DNA from: Sandaracinobacteroides sp041675905
GTDB taxonomy: Bacteria; Pseudomonadota; Alphaproteobacteria; Sphingomonadales; Sphingomonadaceae
Assembly: GCA_041675905.1 (NCBI GenBank)
Contig: JBAYSX010000001.1
Location: forward strand, 124,001 to 188,000
Direction: 5' to 3'
DNA: 64,000 bases
Shown: positions 43,007-50,848 of the stretch, in pieces
Layout: the number at the start of each line of letters is the position of its first letter
How positions within the stretch are numbered: position 1 is the stretch's first letter
Program-made: the position numbers and the translations under genes
Notes under the pieces: generated by a model
Databases searched by the model: none
Seen by the model: the letters and a program-made list of their open reading frames with translations, nothing else
Told to the model about the DNA's origin: nothing

Positions 43007-44259
43007 TTGATACCCGCGTCGTAATCGAAGGTGTTCTGGCGGACGGACAGCCGCTGGACCCGACGCTGGTGGCGCCCGACACCAGCATCCAGAATTATAT
43101 GATCAACTTCGGTCCGCAGCACCCGGCGGCGCACGGCGTGTTGCGGCTGGTGCTGGAACTGAACGGCGAAGTGATCCAGCGCTGCGATCCGCATATTGGC
43201 CTGTTGCATCGTGGCACGGAAAAGCTCTGCGAATACAAGACTTACCTCCAGGCGCTCCCCTATATGGACCGGCTGGACTATTGTTCGCCCATGTCAATGG
43301 AGCACAGCTATGTGCTCGCCATCGAAAAGCTGCTGGGTCTCGCCGTGCCACGCCGCGCGCAGATCATCCGCGTTCTGTGGGCGGAATTGATGCGGCTTTC
43401 CAACCATCTGATGACCTGCGCCAGCCACGCGCTCGATGTCGGCGCGCTGTCCCCGAACCTGTGGATGTTCCACGAGCGGGAGCGCATCTACCAGTTTTCG
43501 GAGCGGGTTTCGGGTGCGCGCATGCACGCTGCCTATTTCCGCCCCGGCGGCGTACACCAGGATATGCCGGAAGGCCTTGCCGAGGATATCCGCACCTTCG
43601 CCAATGAATTTCCGGACATGCTGACGGATGCGCTGGCGTTGACGGCAGAAAACCGGATTTTCAAACAGCGCAATGTCGATATCGGTGTGATCAACGCAAG
43701 GGATGCGCTGGCCTGGGGCTTCTCCGGACCGGGTCTGCGTGCCGCCGGTATTCCGTGGGATATCCGTAAATCCCAGCCCTATGAAATTTATGGTGAGCTG
43801 GATTTCGATATTCCCGTCGGCGAGCATGGCGATTGTTATGACCGCTTCATGGTCCGCATTCAGGAAATGCGCGAATCGCTGCGTATCATCCACCAGTGCC
43901 TCGACCTGCTGCCGACCACGGCGGGGGAGCCGGTATCGTCGCTCGATCGCAAGGTAGTGCCGCCGTCGCGTGGCGAGATGAAGCGCTCGATGGAAGCGCT
44001 GATTCACCATTTCAAACTCTACACCGAGGGCTTCAAGGTGCCGCCCGGCGAGGTCTATGTGGCGACCGAATCGCCAAAGGGTGAGTTTGGCATCTACATG
44101 GTTGCCGATGGTACTAACCAGCCATATCGCTGCCATATGCGTGTCACCGGCTTCAGCCATTTACAGGCGATGGATTTCATGTGTCGCGGCCACATGCTGG
44201 CGGATGCGCCGGCGGTGCTCGCCAGCCTCGACATTGTGTTCGGAGAGGTGGACCGGTGA
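43003..44259 (+). CDS. nuoD: NADH-quinone oxidoreductase subunit D
   Basis: The 49-kDa subunit that, with NuoB, forms the quinone pocket. The 418-residue sequence has NFGPQHPAAHGVLRLVLELNGE, HIGLLHRGTEKLCEYKTYLQALPYMDRLDYCSPM, HLMTCASHALDVGA and the C-terminal GEFGIYMVADGTNQPYRCHMRVTGFSHLQAMDFMCRGHMLAD. Complete. It ends in GTGA, overlapping nuoE. Confidence 0.97.
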   Translation: MIDTRVVIEGVLADGQPLDPTLVAPDTSIQNYMINFGPQHPAAHGVLRLVLELNGEVIQRCDPHIGLLHRGTEKLCEYKTYLQALPYMDRLDYCSPMSMEHSYVLAIEKLLGLAVPRRAQIIRVLWAELMRLSNHLMTCASHALDVGALSPNLWMFHERERIYQFSERVSGARMHAAYFRPGGVHQDMPEGLAEDIRTFANEFPDMLTDALALTAENRIFKQRNVDIGVINARDALAWGFSGPGLRAAGIPWDIRKSQPYEIYGELDFDIPVGEHGDCYDRFMVRIQEMRESLRIIHQCLDLLPTTAGEPVSSLDRKVVPPSRGEMKRSMEALIHHFKLYTEGFKVPPGEVYVATESPKGEFGIYMVADGTNQPYRCHMRVTGFSHLQAMDFMCRGHMLADAPAVLASLDIVFGEVDR

Positions 44260-44867
44260 GCGGGAAAGACTATAGCGATTTCAGCTGGACAGCCGAAAAT
44301 GCGGCGAAGGCTGACGAGATTGTCGGTCGCTATCCAAAAGGCCGTCAGGCGTCGGCGATCATGCCTTTATTGTGGCTGGCGCAAGGCCAGATGCGGGAAC
44401 AGACCGGCAGCGCCTGGCTGCCGCTGAAGGTTATCGAATTCGTCGCCGACCAGATCGGCATGGCGCATATCCGGGCGCTGGAAGTCGTTACTTTCTATAC
44501 ACAATATAACCGCGAACCCGTAGGGCGCTATCTGGTGCAGGTTTGTGGTACCACGCCATGCATGCTGCGCGGTTCGGACGATGTCTTGCGCGCCTGCGCC
44601 GACAAGGGCCTCAAGAAGGGCGAAACCACGGCGGACGGTTTGTTCACATTGCGCGAAGTGGAATGTATCGGCTGCTGTGCCAATGCGCCGGTCGTGCAGA
44701 TCAACGACGATAATTATGAAGACCTTACGTACGAGAGCATGACGCGCATTCTGGAACTGCTGGCTTCGGACGTGCTGCCGAAGCCAGGTTCGCAGATCGG
44801 CCGTCAGGCGAGTTGCCCGGAGGGCGGACCGACGACGCTGAAATATATGGTGAATGACGATGCTTGA
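44256..44867 (+). CDS. nuoE: NADH-quinone oxidoreductase subunit E
   Basis: The 24-kDa subunit with the [2Fe-2S] N1a cluster. The start is GTG at 44256, supported by GGAGAGG at 44241-44247 and a 4-base overlap (GTGA) with nuoD; the frame back to 44181 lies inside nuoD. The 203-residue protein has cysteines in VQVCGTTPCMLRG and VECIGCCANAP. It overlaps nuoF by 8 bases. Confidence 0.95.
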   Translation: MSGKDYSDFSWTAENAAKADEIVGRYPKGRQASAIMPLLWLAQGQMREQTGSAWLPLKVIEFVADQIGMAHIRALEVVTFYTQYNREPVGRYLVQVCGTTPCMLRGSDDVLRACADKGLKKGETTADGLFTLREVECIGCCANAPVVQINDDNYEDLTYESMTRILELLASDVLPKPGSQIGRQASCPEGGPTTLKYMVNDDA

Positions 44868-46161
44868 AGACAAGGACCGTATCTTCACCAATGTCTATGG
44901 TTTCCAGCCATGGGGCATCGACGCCGCGATCAAACGCGGCGACTGGGCGGACACCAAGGAACTGATGGCGCGCGGCCAGGACGCGATCATCGACGAAATC
45001 AAACAATCGGGCTTGCGCGGTCGTGGCGGCGCGGGGTTCCCCACCGGCATGAAGTGGAGCTTCATGCCGAAGGAATCCAAGGATGGCCGGCCCAGCTTCC
45101 TCGTCGTAAATGCCGATGAGTCCGAACCCGGCTCCTGCAAGGATCGGGAAATTATCCGCCACGATCCGCACAAGCTGATCGAAGGGGCGCTCGTCGCCGG
45201 CTACGCGATGCGGGCGCGCGCTGCCTATATCTATATTCGCGGTGAATATATCCGCGAAGCCGAAACGCTGTTCGCGGCCATCGCCGAAGCCTATGCGAAA
45301 GGCTTTCTCGGCAAGAATGCGTGCGGCACCGGTTACGATTTCGACATATTCGTTCATCGCGGCGCCGGGGCCTATATTTGCGGCGAAGAAACCGCGATGA
45401 TCGAAAGCTTGGAAGGGAAGAAAGGCCAGCCCCGGCTGAAGCCGCCATTCCCCGCCGGTGTCGGTCTTTATGGTTGCCCGACCACGGTCAATAATGTCGA
45501 ATCCATCGCTGTCGTTCCCACGATCTTGCGGCGCGGCGGCGCGTGGTTTGCCGGCATCGGCCGGGATAACAACAAGGGCACCAAGCTCTTCCAGATTTCC
45601 GGCCATGTGAACAAGCCGTGCGTCGTCGAAGAGGCGATGTCGATCCCGTTCCGCGAACTGATCGAAACCCATTGCGGCGGCATCCGCGGTGGCTGGGACA
45701 ATTTGCTGGCGGTAATTCCCGGAGGCTCATCGGTGCCGCTGGTGCCCGCAGACCAAATCATTGATGCGCAAATGGATTTCGATGGTTTGCGCGATCTCGG
45801 CTCGGGCCTGGGTACGGCGGGTATCATGGTCATGGATAAATCCACCGATGTGATCCGCGCCATCTCGCGCATTTCCTATTTCTACAAACATGAGAGCTGC
45901 GGCCAGTGCACGCCTTGTCGGGAAGGCACCGGCTGGATGTGGCGGGTGATGGAGCGCCTGGTTACGGGCGACGCCGAACCGCATGAGATTGATGCGCTGT
46001 TCCATGTGACGAAGCAGGTGGAAGGGCATACGATCTGCGCGCTCGGCGATGCGGCAGCGTGGCCAATCCAGGGACTGATTCGCCACTTCCGCCCCGAAAT
46101 CGAAAAGCGAATCGCGCGGCGCCAGGGCTTTGTTTCTGTCCCCGCAGTGGCGGCGGAGTGA
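44860..46161 (+). CDS. nuoF: NADH-quinone oxidoreductase subunit F
   Basis: The 51-kDa subunit that binds NADH and FMN. Start taken at 44860 (MLEDKDRIFTN); ATG at 44854 is in frame two codons earlier. The 433-residue protein has GRGGAGFPTGMKWSF, NADESEPGSCKDREII, YICGEETAMIESLEGKKGQPRLKPPFPA and the N3 cluster SCGQCTPCREGTGWMWRVM. A 151-base spacer follows before nuoG. Confidence 0.97.
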   Translation: MLEDKDRIFTNVYGFQPWGIDAAIKRGDWADTKELMARGQDAIIDEIKQSGLRGRGGAGFPTGMKWSFMPKESKDGRPSFLVVNADESEPGSCKDREIIRHDPHKLIEGALVAGYAMRARAAYIYIRGEYIREAETLFAAIAEAYAKGFLGKNACGTGYDFDIFVHRGAGAYICGEETAMIESLEGKKGQPRLKPPFPAGVGLYGCPTTVNNVESIAVVPTILRRGGAWFAGIGRDNNKGTKLFQISGHVNKPCVVEEAMSIPFRELIETHCGGIRGGWDNLLAVIPGGSSVPLVPADQIIDAQMDFDGLRDLGSGLGTAGIMVMDKSTDVIRAISRISYFYKHESCGQCTPCREGTGWMWRVMERLVTGDAEPHEIDALFHVTKQVEGHTICALGDAAAWPIQGLIRHFRPEIEKRIARRQGFVSVPAVAAE

Positions 46162-46312
46162 CAGACGCCATGTTCCTTTCCAGGATTTTCGGTCCGGGCA
46201 TACCGGCCCAACGCGCATCAGGCACGATGACGGTCAATTTGAGTGCGGCATTGTTGACGCAGTCTGACGCCATGCTCTTTCCAACCACGTCCAGCCCGGC
46301 TAGAGCGACGCC
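46162..46312 (+). other. spacer between nuoF and nuoG with repeated motif
   Basis: A 151-base gap, the longest inside the operon. GACGCCATG occurs at 46164-46172, 46266-46274 and, across the nuoG start, 46307-46315. A small frame of 51 codons from ATG 46170 (46170-46325) is open, but it has no ribosome site and no family match. It could be untranslated, or the trace of a small duplication. Confidence 0.5.
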
Positions 46313-48325
46313 ATGCCGAAGCTGATCGTAGACGGGATCGAGGTGGAAGTTCCTGCGGGCGCCACCGTCATGCAGGCCTGCGAAGCGGCCGGGAAGGAAA
46401 TCCCGCGTTTTTGCTACCATGAACGGCTGTCGATCGCCGGTAACTGCCGCATGTGCCTGGTAGAGGTGGAAAAGAATCCGAAGCCTGTTGCCTCCTGCGC
46501 AATGCCGGCGGGCGATGGCATGGTGATCCACACCGATTCCGCCAAAACCCGCGAAGCGCGCGAAGGTGTGATGGAGTTTCTGCTCATCAACCACCCACTT
46601 GATTGCCCGATCTGCGATCAGGGTGGCGAGTGCGATTTGCAGGACCAGTCCGTCGGCTACGGACGCGGTGTCAGTCGCTTCCATGAAAACAAGCGGGCAG
46701 TCACCGAAAAGCATATGGGGCCGTTGATCAAAACGATCATGACCCGTTGTATCCATTGCACCCGCTGCGTGCGCTTCGCCGAGGAAATTGCGGGTGTCGA
46801 GGAAATCGGCGCGCTGTTCCGTGGCGAGGATATGCAGATCACCTCCTATCTGGAACAGGCGGTTACGTCGGAACTGTCCGGCAATGTGATTGATCTTTGC
46901 CCGGTCGGTGCACTGACCTCAAAGCCGATTGCCTTCCATGCCCGCGCCTGGGAACTCAAACGCACGGACGGCATCGACGTAACCGACGCCATCGGCGCGA
47001 ATATCACCATCGGCAGCCGCTCGGGTGCGGTCATCCGCATCACACCCCGGCTGAACGACGATGTGAACGAGGAATGGATTACCGATCGCGCGCGCTTCTG
47101 TGCCGACGGTTTGCTGGAACGCCGTCTTGATCGACCGTGGGTGCGCGTCAACGGCAAGTTGCAACCGGCAACATGGGCACAGGCATTTGACGCCATCAAA
47201 ACGGCATCCTCGGGCTTGCAAGGCGATGCGATTGCAGCACTTGCCGGAGATATGGCGGCGCTCGAAGAAATGGTGGCGCTGAAGGATCTGCTTGCCGGCT
47301 TTGGCAGTTCGGCGCACGAGTCCCGTCTGGACGATGCCGCGATCGGTGGCCCGCGTGCGCACTGGCTGTTCAACTCGACGTTGGCCGGGATCGAAACGGC
47401 GGATGTGGTGCTGCTGGTCGGCACGGACCCGCGCCATGAAGCTACGCTGGTCAACACCCGCTTGCGGAAAGCCGTGCGGAAAGGCCAGACGCAGGTGTTT
47501 CGTATCGGCGCGCCAGTCGACCTGACCTGGCCGGTAAACGATCTTGGTGATGATCTCGCCCTGCTCGGCAATCTTCCCGCCGAAGTGGCGGAAGCATTCC
47601 GCAATGCCGTACGGCCGGCGCTCATTCTCGGCAGCAGCAACGCCACCCCGGAAGTTTTGGCGGCGGCGCTCGCGCTGGCACAGCGGCTCGGTCTGGTGAA
47701 AGACGGCTGGAACGGCTTTAATCTGCTTCACACGGCGGCGTCCCGCGTCGGCGCATTGGAAATCGGTTTTGTTGCCGGGGGTCTGAAGTCCCTGGCGCCG
47801 AAGCTGCTCTTCCTGCTGGGTGTTGATGAAATCGACCTGTCGCCCTGGGCAGACAGCTTCAGGATATACATCGGTTCGCACGGTGATGCTGGCGCGAAAA
47901 CTGCAGACGTCATTCTGCCAGCGGCAGCATGGGCCGAGAAAAACGGTACCTACGTCAATCTCGAGGGGCGGGTGCAGCGGTCCTTGCGCGCCACCTTCCC
48001 GCCGGGAGATGCGCGTGAGGACTGGACAATCATCCGGGCACTCGCAGATGTCCTCGGCATCACGCTCCCCTATGATAATATCGTGCAATTGCGGGCGCGG
48101 ATTGGCAAGGAATGGCCGCATCTGGTGAAGGAGGCCCTGCATCCGGCCGTTTGGGAAGCGCCGGCAGAAAGCGCCGCCGCCGCGCCATCCGGTCCCACCC
48201 GGCCACTGCCGCCGTTGGAGCATTTTTATCAGTCCAGCCCGATCTTGCGCGCCAGTCCGACCATGGCGGCCTGTGTGCGCGAAATCGTGCAAGGACAACC
48301 CCCGCTGCTGGAGGCGGCTGAATAA
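46313..48325 (+). CDS. nuoG: NADH-quinone oxidoreductase subunit G
   Basis: The 75-kDa subunit, 670 residues, with an N-terminal [2Fe-2S] ferredoxin domain (PRFCYHERLSIAGNCRMCLVEV), a His-containing [4Fe-4S] block (DCPICDQGGECDLQD), CIHCTRCVRFAEE with VIDLCPVGALTSKP, and a molybdopterin-oxidoreductase-like domain without cofactor. The C-terminal ~30 residues are Pro/Ala-rich. The stop overlaps nuoH by 1 base (TAATG). Confidence 0.96.
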   Translation: MPKLIVDGIEVEVPAGATVMQACEAAGKEIPRFCYHERLSIAGNCRMCLVEVEKNPKPVASCAMPAGDGMVIHTDSAKTREAREGVMEFLLINHPLDCPICDQGGECDLQDQSVGYGRGVSRFHENKRAVTEKHMGPLIKTIMTRCIHCTRCVRFAEEIAGVEEIGALFRGEDMQITSYLEQAVTSELSGNVIDLCPVGALTSKPIAFHARAWELKRTDGIDVTDAIGANITIGSRSGAVIRITPRLNDDVNEEWITDRARFCADGLLERRLDRPWVRVNGKLQPATWAQAFDAIKTASSGLQGDAIAALAGDMAALEEMVALKDLLAGFGSSAHESRLDDAAIGGPRAHWLFNSTLAGIETADVVLLVGTDPRHEATLVNTRLRKAVRKGQTQVFRIGAPVDLTWPVNDLGDDLALLGNLPAEVAEAFRNAVRPALILGSSNATPEVLAAALALAQRLGLVKDGWNGFNLLHTAASRVGALEIGFVAGGLKSLAPKLLFLLGVDEIDLSPWADSFRIYIGSHGDAGAKTADVILPAAAWAEKNGTYVNLEGRVQRSLRATFPPGDAREDWTIIRALADVLGITLPYDNIVQLRARIGKEWPHLVKEALHPAVWEAPAESAAAAPSGPTRPLPPLEHFYQSSPILRASPTMAACVREIVQGQPPLLEAAE

Positions 48326-49380
48326 TGGTCGCCTGGTTTCAAACCCATCTGGGTGATGTGTTCGGATTTATCGCCGCACACCTGATCCTGATCATGCTGA
48401 TCGCGCTGCCGTTGATGCTTGCCATGGCGATGTCCACCTGGGTGGATCGCAAGGTATGGGCCATGATGCAGTTGCGGCGTGGCCCGAACGTTGTCGGCCC
48501 GCTCGGCCTGTGGCAGCCCTTTGCGGATGGCATCAAGCTGTTCATGAAGGAAACCATCATTCCGATCGCCGCAGACAAGCCGGTGTTCGTGATTGCGCCG
48601 ATGCTCAGCTTTGTAGTGGCGCTGGTAGCCTGGGCGGTCGTTCCGTTCGATCTGGGCTGGGTGCTTTCCGATATCGACGTCGGGCTTCTGTTTATTTTCG
48701 CGATTTCGTCCATGGGCGTCTATGGGGTGATCATGTCGGGTTGGGCGTCCAACTCGAAATATCCATTTCTCGGTGGTTTGCGGTCGGCAGCACAGATGGT
48801 TTCGTACGAAATCTCGATTGGCCTCGTGCTGATATGTGTCGTCCTTTATGCGTCCAGTTTCAACCTGACGACTATCGTGGAAAGTCAGCGCGGCAATATT
48901 CTCGGCATATTAAACGGTAATATTTTTAACCCCTTACTGTGGCCGATGGTGGTAATCTATATGGTGTCGGCGCTGGCCGAAACCAATCGTCCGCCGTTCG
49001 ATCTGCCCGAAGCTGAATCGGAACTCGTCGCCGGATATCAGGTCGAATATTCGTCCATGGCCTATGCGCTGTTCTTTCTCGGCGAATACATCAACATTCT
49101 GTTGATGGGGGCATTGTGTTCCGTGCTTTTCCTCGGCGGCTATCTGCCACCGATCGACTGGGCGCCGCTTTATTATGTGCCGGGGATCGTCTGGATGCTG
49201 CTGAAGATCGTCGGGGTATTCTTCATCTTCGCCTGGGTAAAGGCGACTGTCCCGCGCTACCGCTATGACCAGTTGATGCGGTTAGGGTGGAAAGTGTTTC
49301 TGCCAGTGTCGCTGCTGTGGGTCGTGGTGGTTTCAGGCTGGCTGGTTTTCACCGGACATTTCTCGGGAGGTGCGGCATGA
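48325..49380 (+). CDS. nuoH: NADH-quinone oxidoreductase subunit H
   Basis: Membrane-arm subunit that links the peripheral arm to the proton channels and lines the quinone tunnel. The 351-residue protein has about eight transmembrane helices and family blocks WVDRKVWAMMQLRRGPNVVGPLGLWQPFADGIKLFMKE, WASNSKYPFLGGLRSAAQMVSYEISIGL, NRPPFDLPEAESELVAGYQVEYSSM and WVKATVPRYRYDQLM. It overlaps nuoI by 4 bases. Confidence 0.97.
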   Translation: MVAWFQTHLGDVFGFIAAHLILIMLIALPLMLAMAMSTWVDRKVWAMMQLRRGPNVVGPLGLWQPFADGIKLFMKETIIPIAADKPVFVIAPMLSFVVALVAWAVVPFDLGWVLSDIDVGLLFIFAISSMGVYGVIMSGWASNSKYPFLGGLRSAAQMVSYEISIGLVLICVVLYASSFNLTTIVESQRGNILGILNGNIFNPLLWPMVVIYMVSALAETNRPPFDLPEAESELVAGYQVEYSSMAYALFFLGEYINILLMGALCSVLFLGGYLPPIDWAPLYYVPGIVWMLLKIVGVFFIFAWVKATVPRYRYDQLMRLGWKVFLPVSLLWVVVVSGWLVFTGHFSGGAA

Positions 49381-49862
49381 GCGTGCTGCAAGCTGCGAAA
49401 TCGTTGCTGCTGCTGGAGTTTGCGGGCGGCATGTGGCTGACGCTGAAATATGCGTTCCGTCCGAAGGCGACGTACAATTACCCTTACGAAAAAGGCCCCG
49501 TTTCTCCACGTTTTCGCGGTGAACATGCGTTGCGTCGCTATCCCAATGGCGAGGAACGCTGCATCGCTTGCAAATTGTGCGAAGCTGTTTGTCCGGCCCA
49601 GGCCATTACCATCGAAGCCGAACCGCGCGCTGACGGCAGCCGCCGCACGACACGCTACGACATCGACATGACAAAATGTATCTACTGCGGCTTCTGCCAG
49701 GAAGCTTGTCCCGTAGATGCGATTGTCGAAGGACCCAATTTCGAGTTTTCCACCGAAACGCGTGAAGAGCTGCTCTACGACAAGGAAAAGCTGCTTCAGA
49801 ACGGAGAGTATTGGGAGCGCGCCATCGCCGCCAATATCGCCGCCGACGCGGCTTACCGGTAA
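49377..49862 (+). CDS. nuoI: NADH-quinone oxidoreductase subunit I
   Basis: Ferredoxin-like 23-kDa subunit with clusters N6a and N6b. The start at 49377 has GGGAGG before it and overlaps nuoH (ATGA). The 161-residue protein carries two classic motifs, CIACKLCEAVCPAQAI and CIYCGFCQEACPVDAI, after an N-terminal amphipathic segment. Length is normal. Confidence 0.97.
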   Translation: MSVLQAAKSLLLLEFAGGMWLTLKYAFRPKATYNYPYEKGPVSPRFRGEHALRRYPNGEERCIACKLCEAVCPAQAITIEAEPRADGSRRTTRYDIDMTKCIYCGFCQEACPVDAIVEGPNFEFSTETREELLYDKEKLLQNGEYWERAIAANIAADAAYR

Positions 49863-49911
49863 GCGTTCGGAGACCAGGCATGAACCGCAAGCGGAAGGAC
49901 GCGCGTCCGGC

Positions 49912-50538
49912 GTGATACAGGCATTCATCTTCTATATCTTCGCTGGCATTGTCCTGGCGTCGGCGCTCATGGTCATCCTGGCGCGAAATCCGGTGCACTC
50001 GGTGCTCTGGCTAATTCTGGCATTTTTCAACGCCGCCGGCCTTTTCGTCGTCATCGGTGCTGAATTTTTGGCGATGATACTTGTCATCGTCTATGTCGGT
50101 GCCATTGCCGTGCTGTTCCTTTTCGTCGTCATGATGCTCGACATCGACTTTTCGGCCTTGCGGGCCGGTTTTGCGCGCTATCTGCCCTTTGGTGTTCTCG
50201 TCGGCCTCGTGCTGATCGTGGAACTGGTGATGGTGGGCGCAGCCTGGACATTCGGTGACCTCGCGCTCGACGCCCGCAAGGCGCCCGTCGCGACCGGTCT
50301 TACCAACACGCAACAAATCGGCACAATACTCTACACGGACTATGTTTTCGTATTCCAGCTGGCCGGCTTTATCCTGCTGACTGCGATGATTGGCGCGATC
50401 GTTCTGACCTTGCGGCAACGGCCAGGTGTCAGGCGGCAGTCGGTTGCGATACAAAACGCCCGCACGCCCGATACCGCTATACGTATCACGCGACCGGCGG
50501 TTGGCGCAGGTGTCGATACGGATGGGGGTGTTAAATGA
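49912..50538 (+). CDS. nuoJ: NADH-quinone oxidoreductase subunit J
   Basis: Five-helix membrane subunit (208 residues). GTG at 49912 is chosen because the family N terminus (VIQAFIFYIFAGIVLASALMVIL) begins there; the frame further upstream overlaps nuoI. Family block NPVHSVLWLILAFFNAAGLFVVIGAEFLAMILVIVYVGAIAVLFLFVVMML. A tiny frame (ATG 49880 to TGA 49913-49915) ends exactly on this GTG. A ~45-residue basic, hydrophilic tail is present. It overlaps nuoK by 4 bases. Confidence 0.93.
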   Translation: MIQAFIFYIFAGIVLASALMVILARNPVHSVLWLILAFFNAAGLFVVIGAEFLAMILVIVYVGAIAVLFLFVVMMLDIDFSALRAGFARYLPFGVLVGLVLIVELVMVGAAWTFGDLALDARKAPVATGLTNTQQIGTILYTDYVFVFQLAGFILLTAMIGAIVLTLRQRPGVRRQSVAIQNARTPDTAIRITRPAVGAGVDTDGGVK

Positions 50539-50840
50539 TCGGTATCGGCCATTATCTGGTTGTCAGTGGAATATTGCTGACGCTTGGCGTGCTGGGTATT
50601 TTCCTCAACCGCAAAAATCTGATCGTCATTCTGATGTCGGTCGAACTGATCCTGCTGGCGGTCAACATCAACTTTGTCGCCTTCTCCATTTTTCTCGGCG
50701 ATGTCGTCGGGCAGGTCTTCGCGATGTTCGTTCTCACGGTCGCGGCGGCCGAAACGGCAATAGGCCTTGCGATACTCGTCATCTATTTCCGCAATCGCGG
50801 CACCATCGCCGTCGATGATGCCCGGCAGATGCGGGGCTGA
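50535..50840 (+). CDS. nuoK: NADH-quinone oxidoreductase subunit K
   Basis: Small antiporter-like membrane subunit, 101 residues, three transmembrane helices. Family block NLIVILMSVELILLAVNINFVAF with the Glu used in proton transfer, and VLTVAAAETAIGLAILV with the second one. Start overlaps nuoJ as ATGA. Confidence 0.97.
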   Translation: MIGIGHYLVVSGILLTLGVLGIFLNRKNLIVILMSVELILLAVNINFVAFSIFLGDVVGQVFAMFVLTVAAAETAIGLAILVIYFRNRGTIAVDDARQMRG

Positions 50841-50848
50841 GGGGCGAC

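Noticed and set aside
46059..46325. 88-codon frame across the nuoF end and spacer
   Set aside because: Overlaps nuoF in another frame, no ribosome site and no family match; only the spacer part is left as an open question.
46919..48298. 459-codon minus-strand frame opposite nuoG
   Set aside because: Antisense shadow; no motif, no ribosome site, and NuoG is complete on the other strand.
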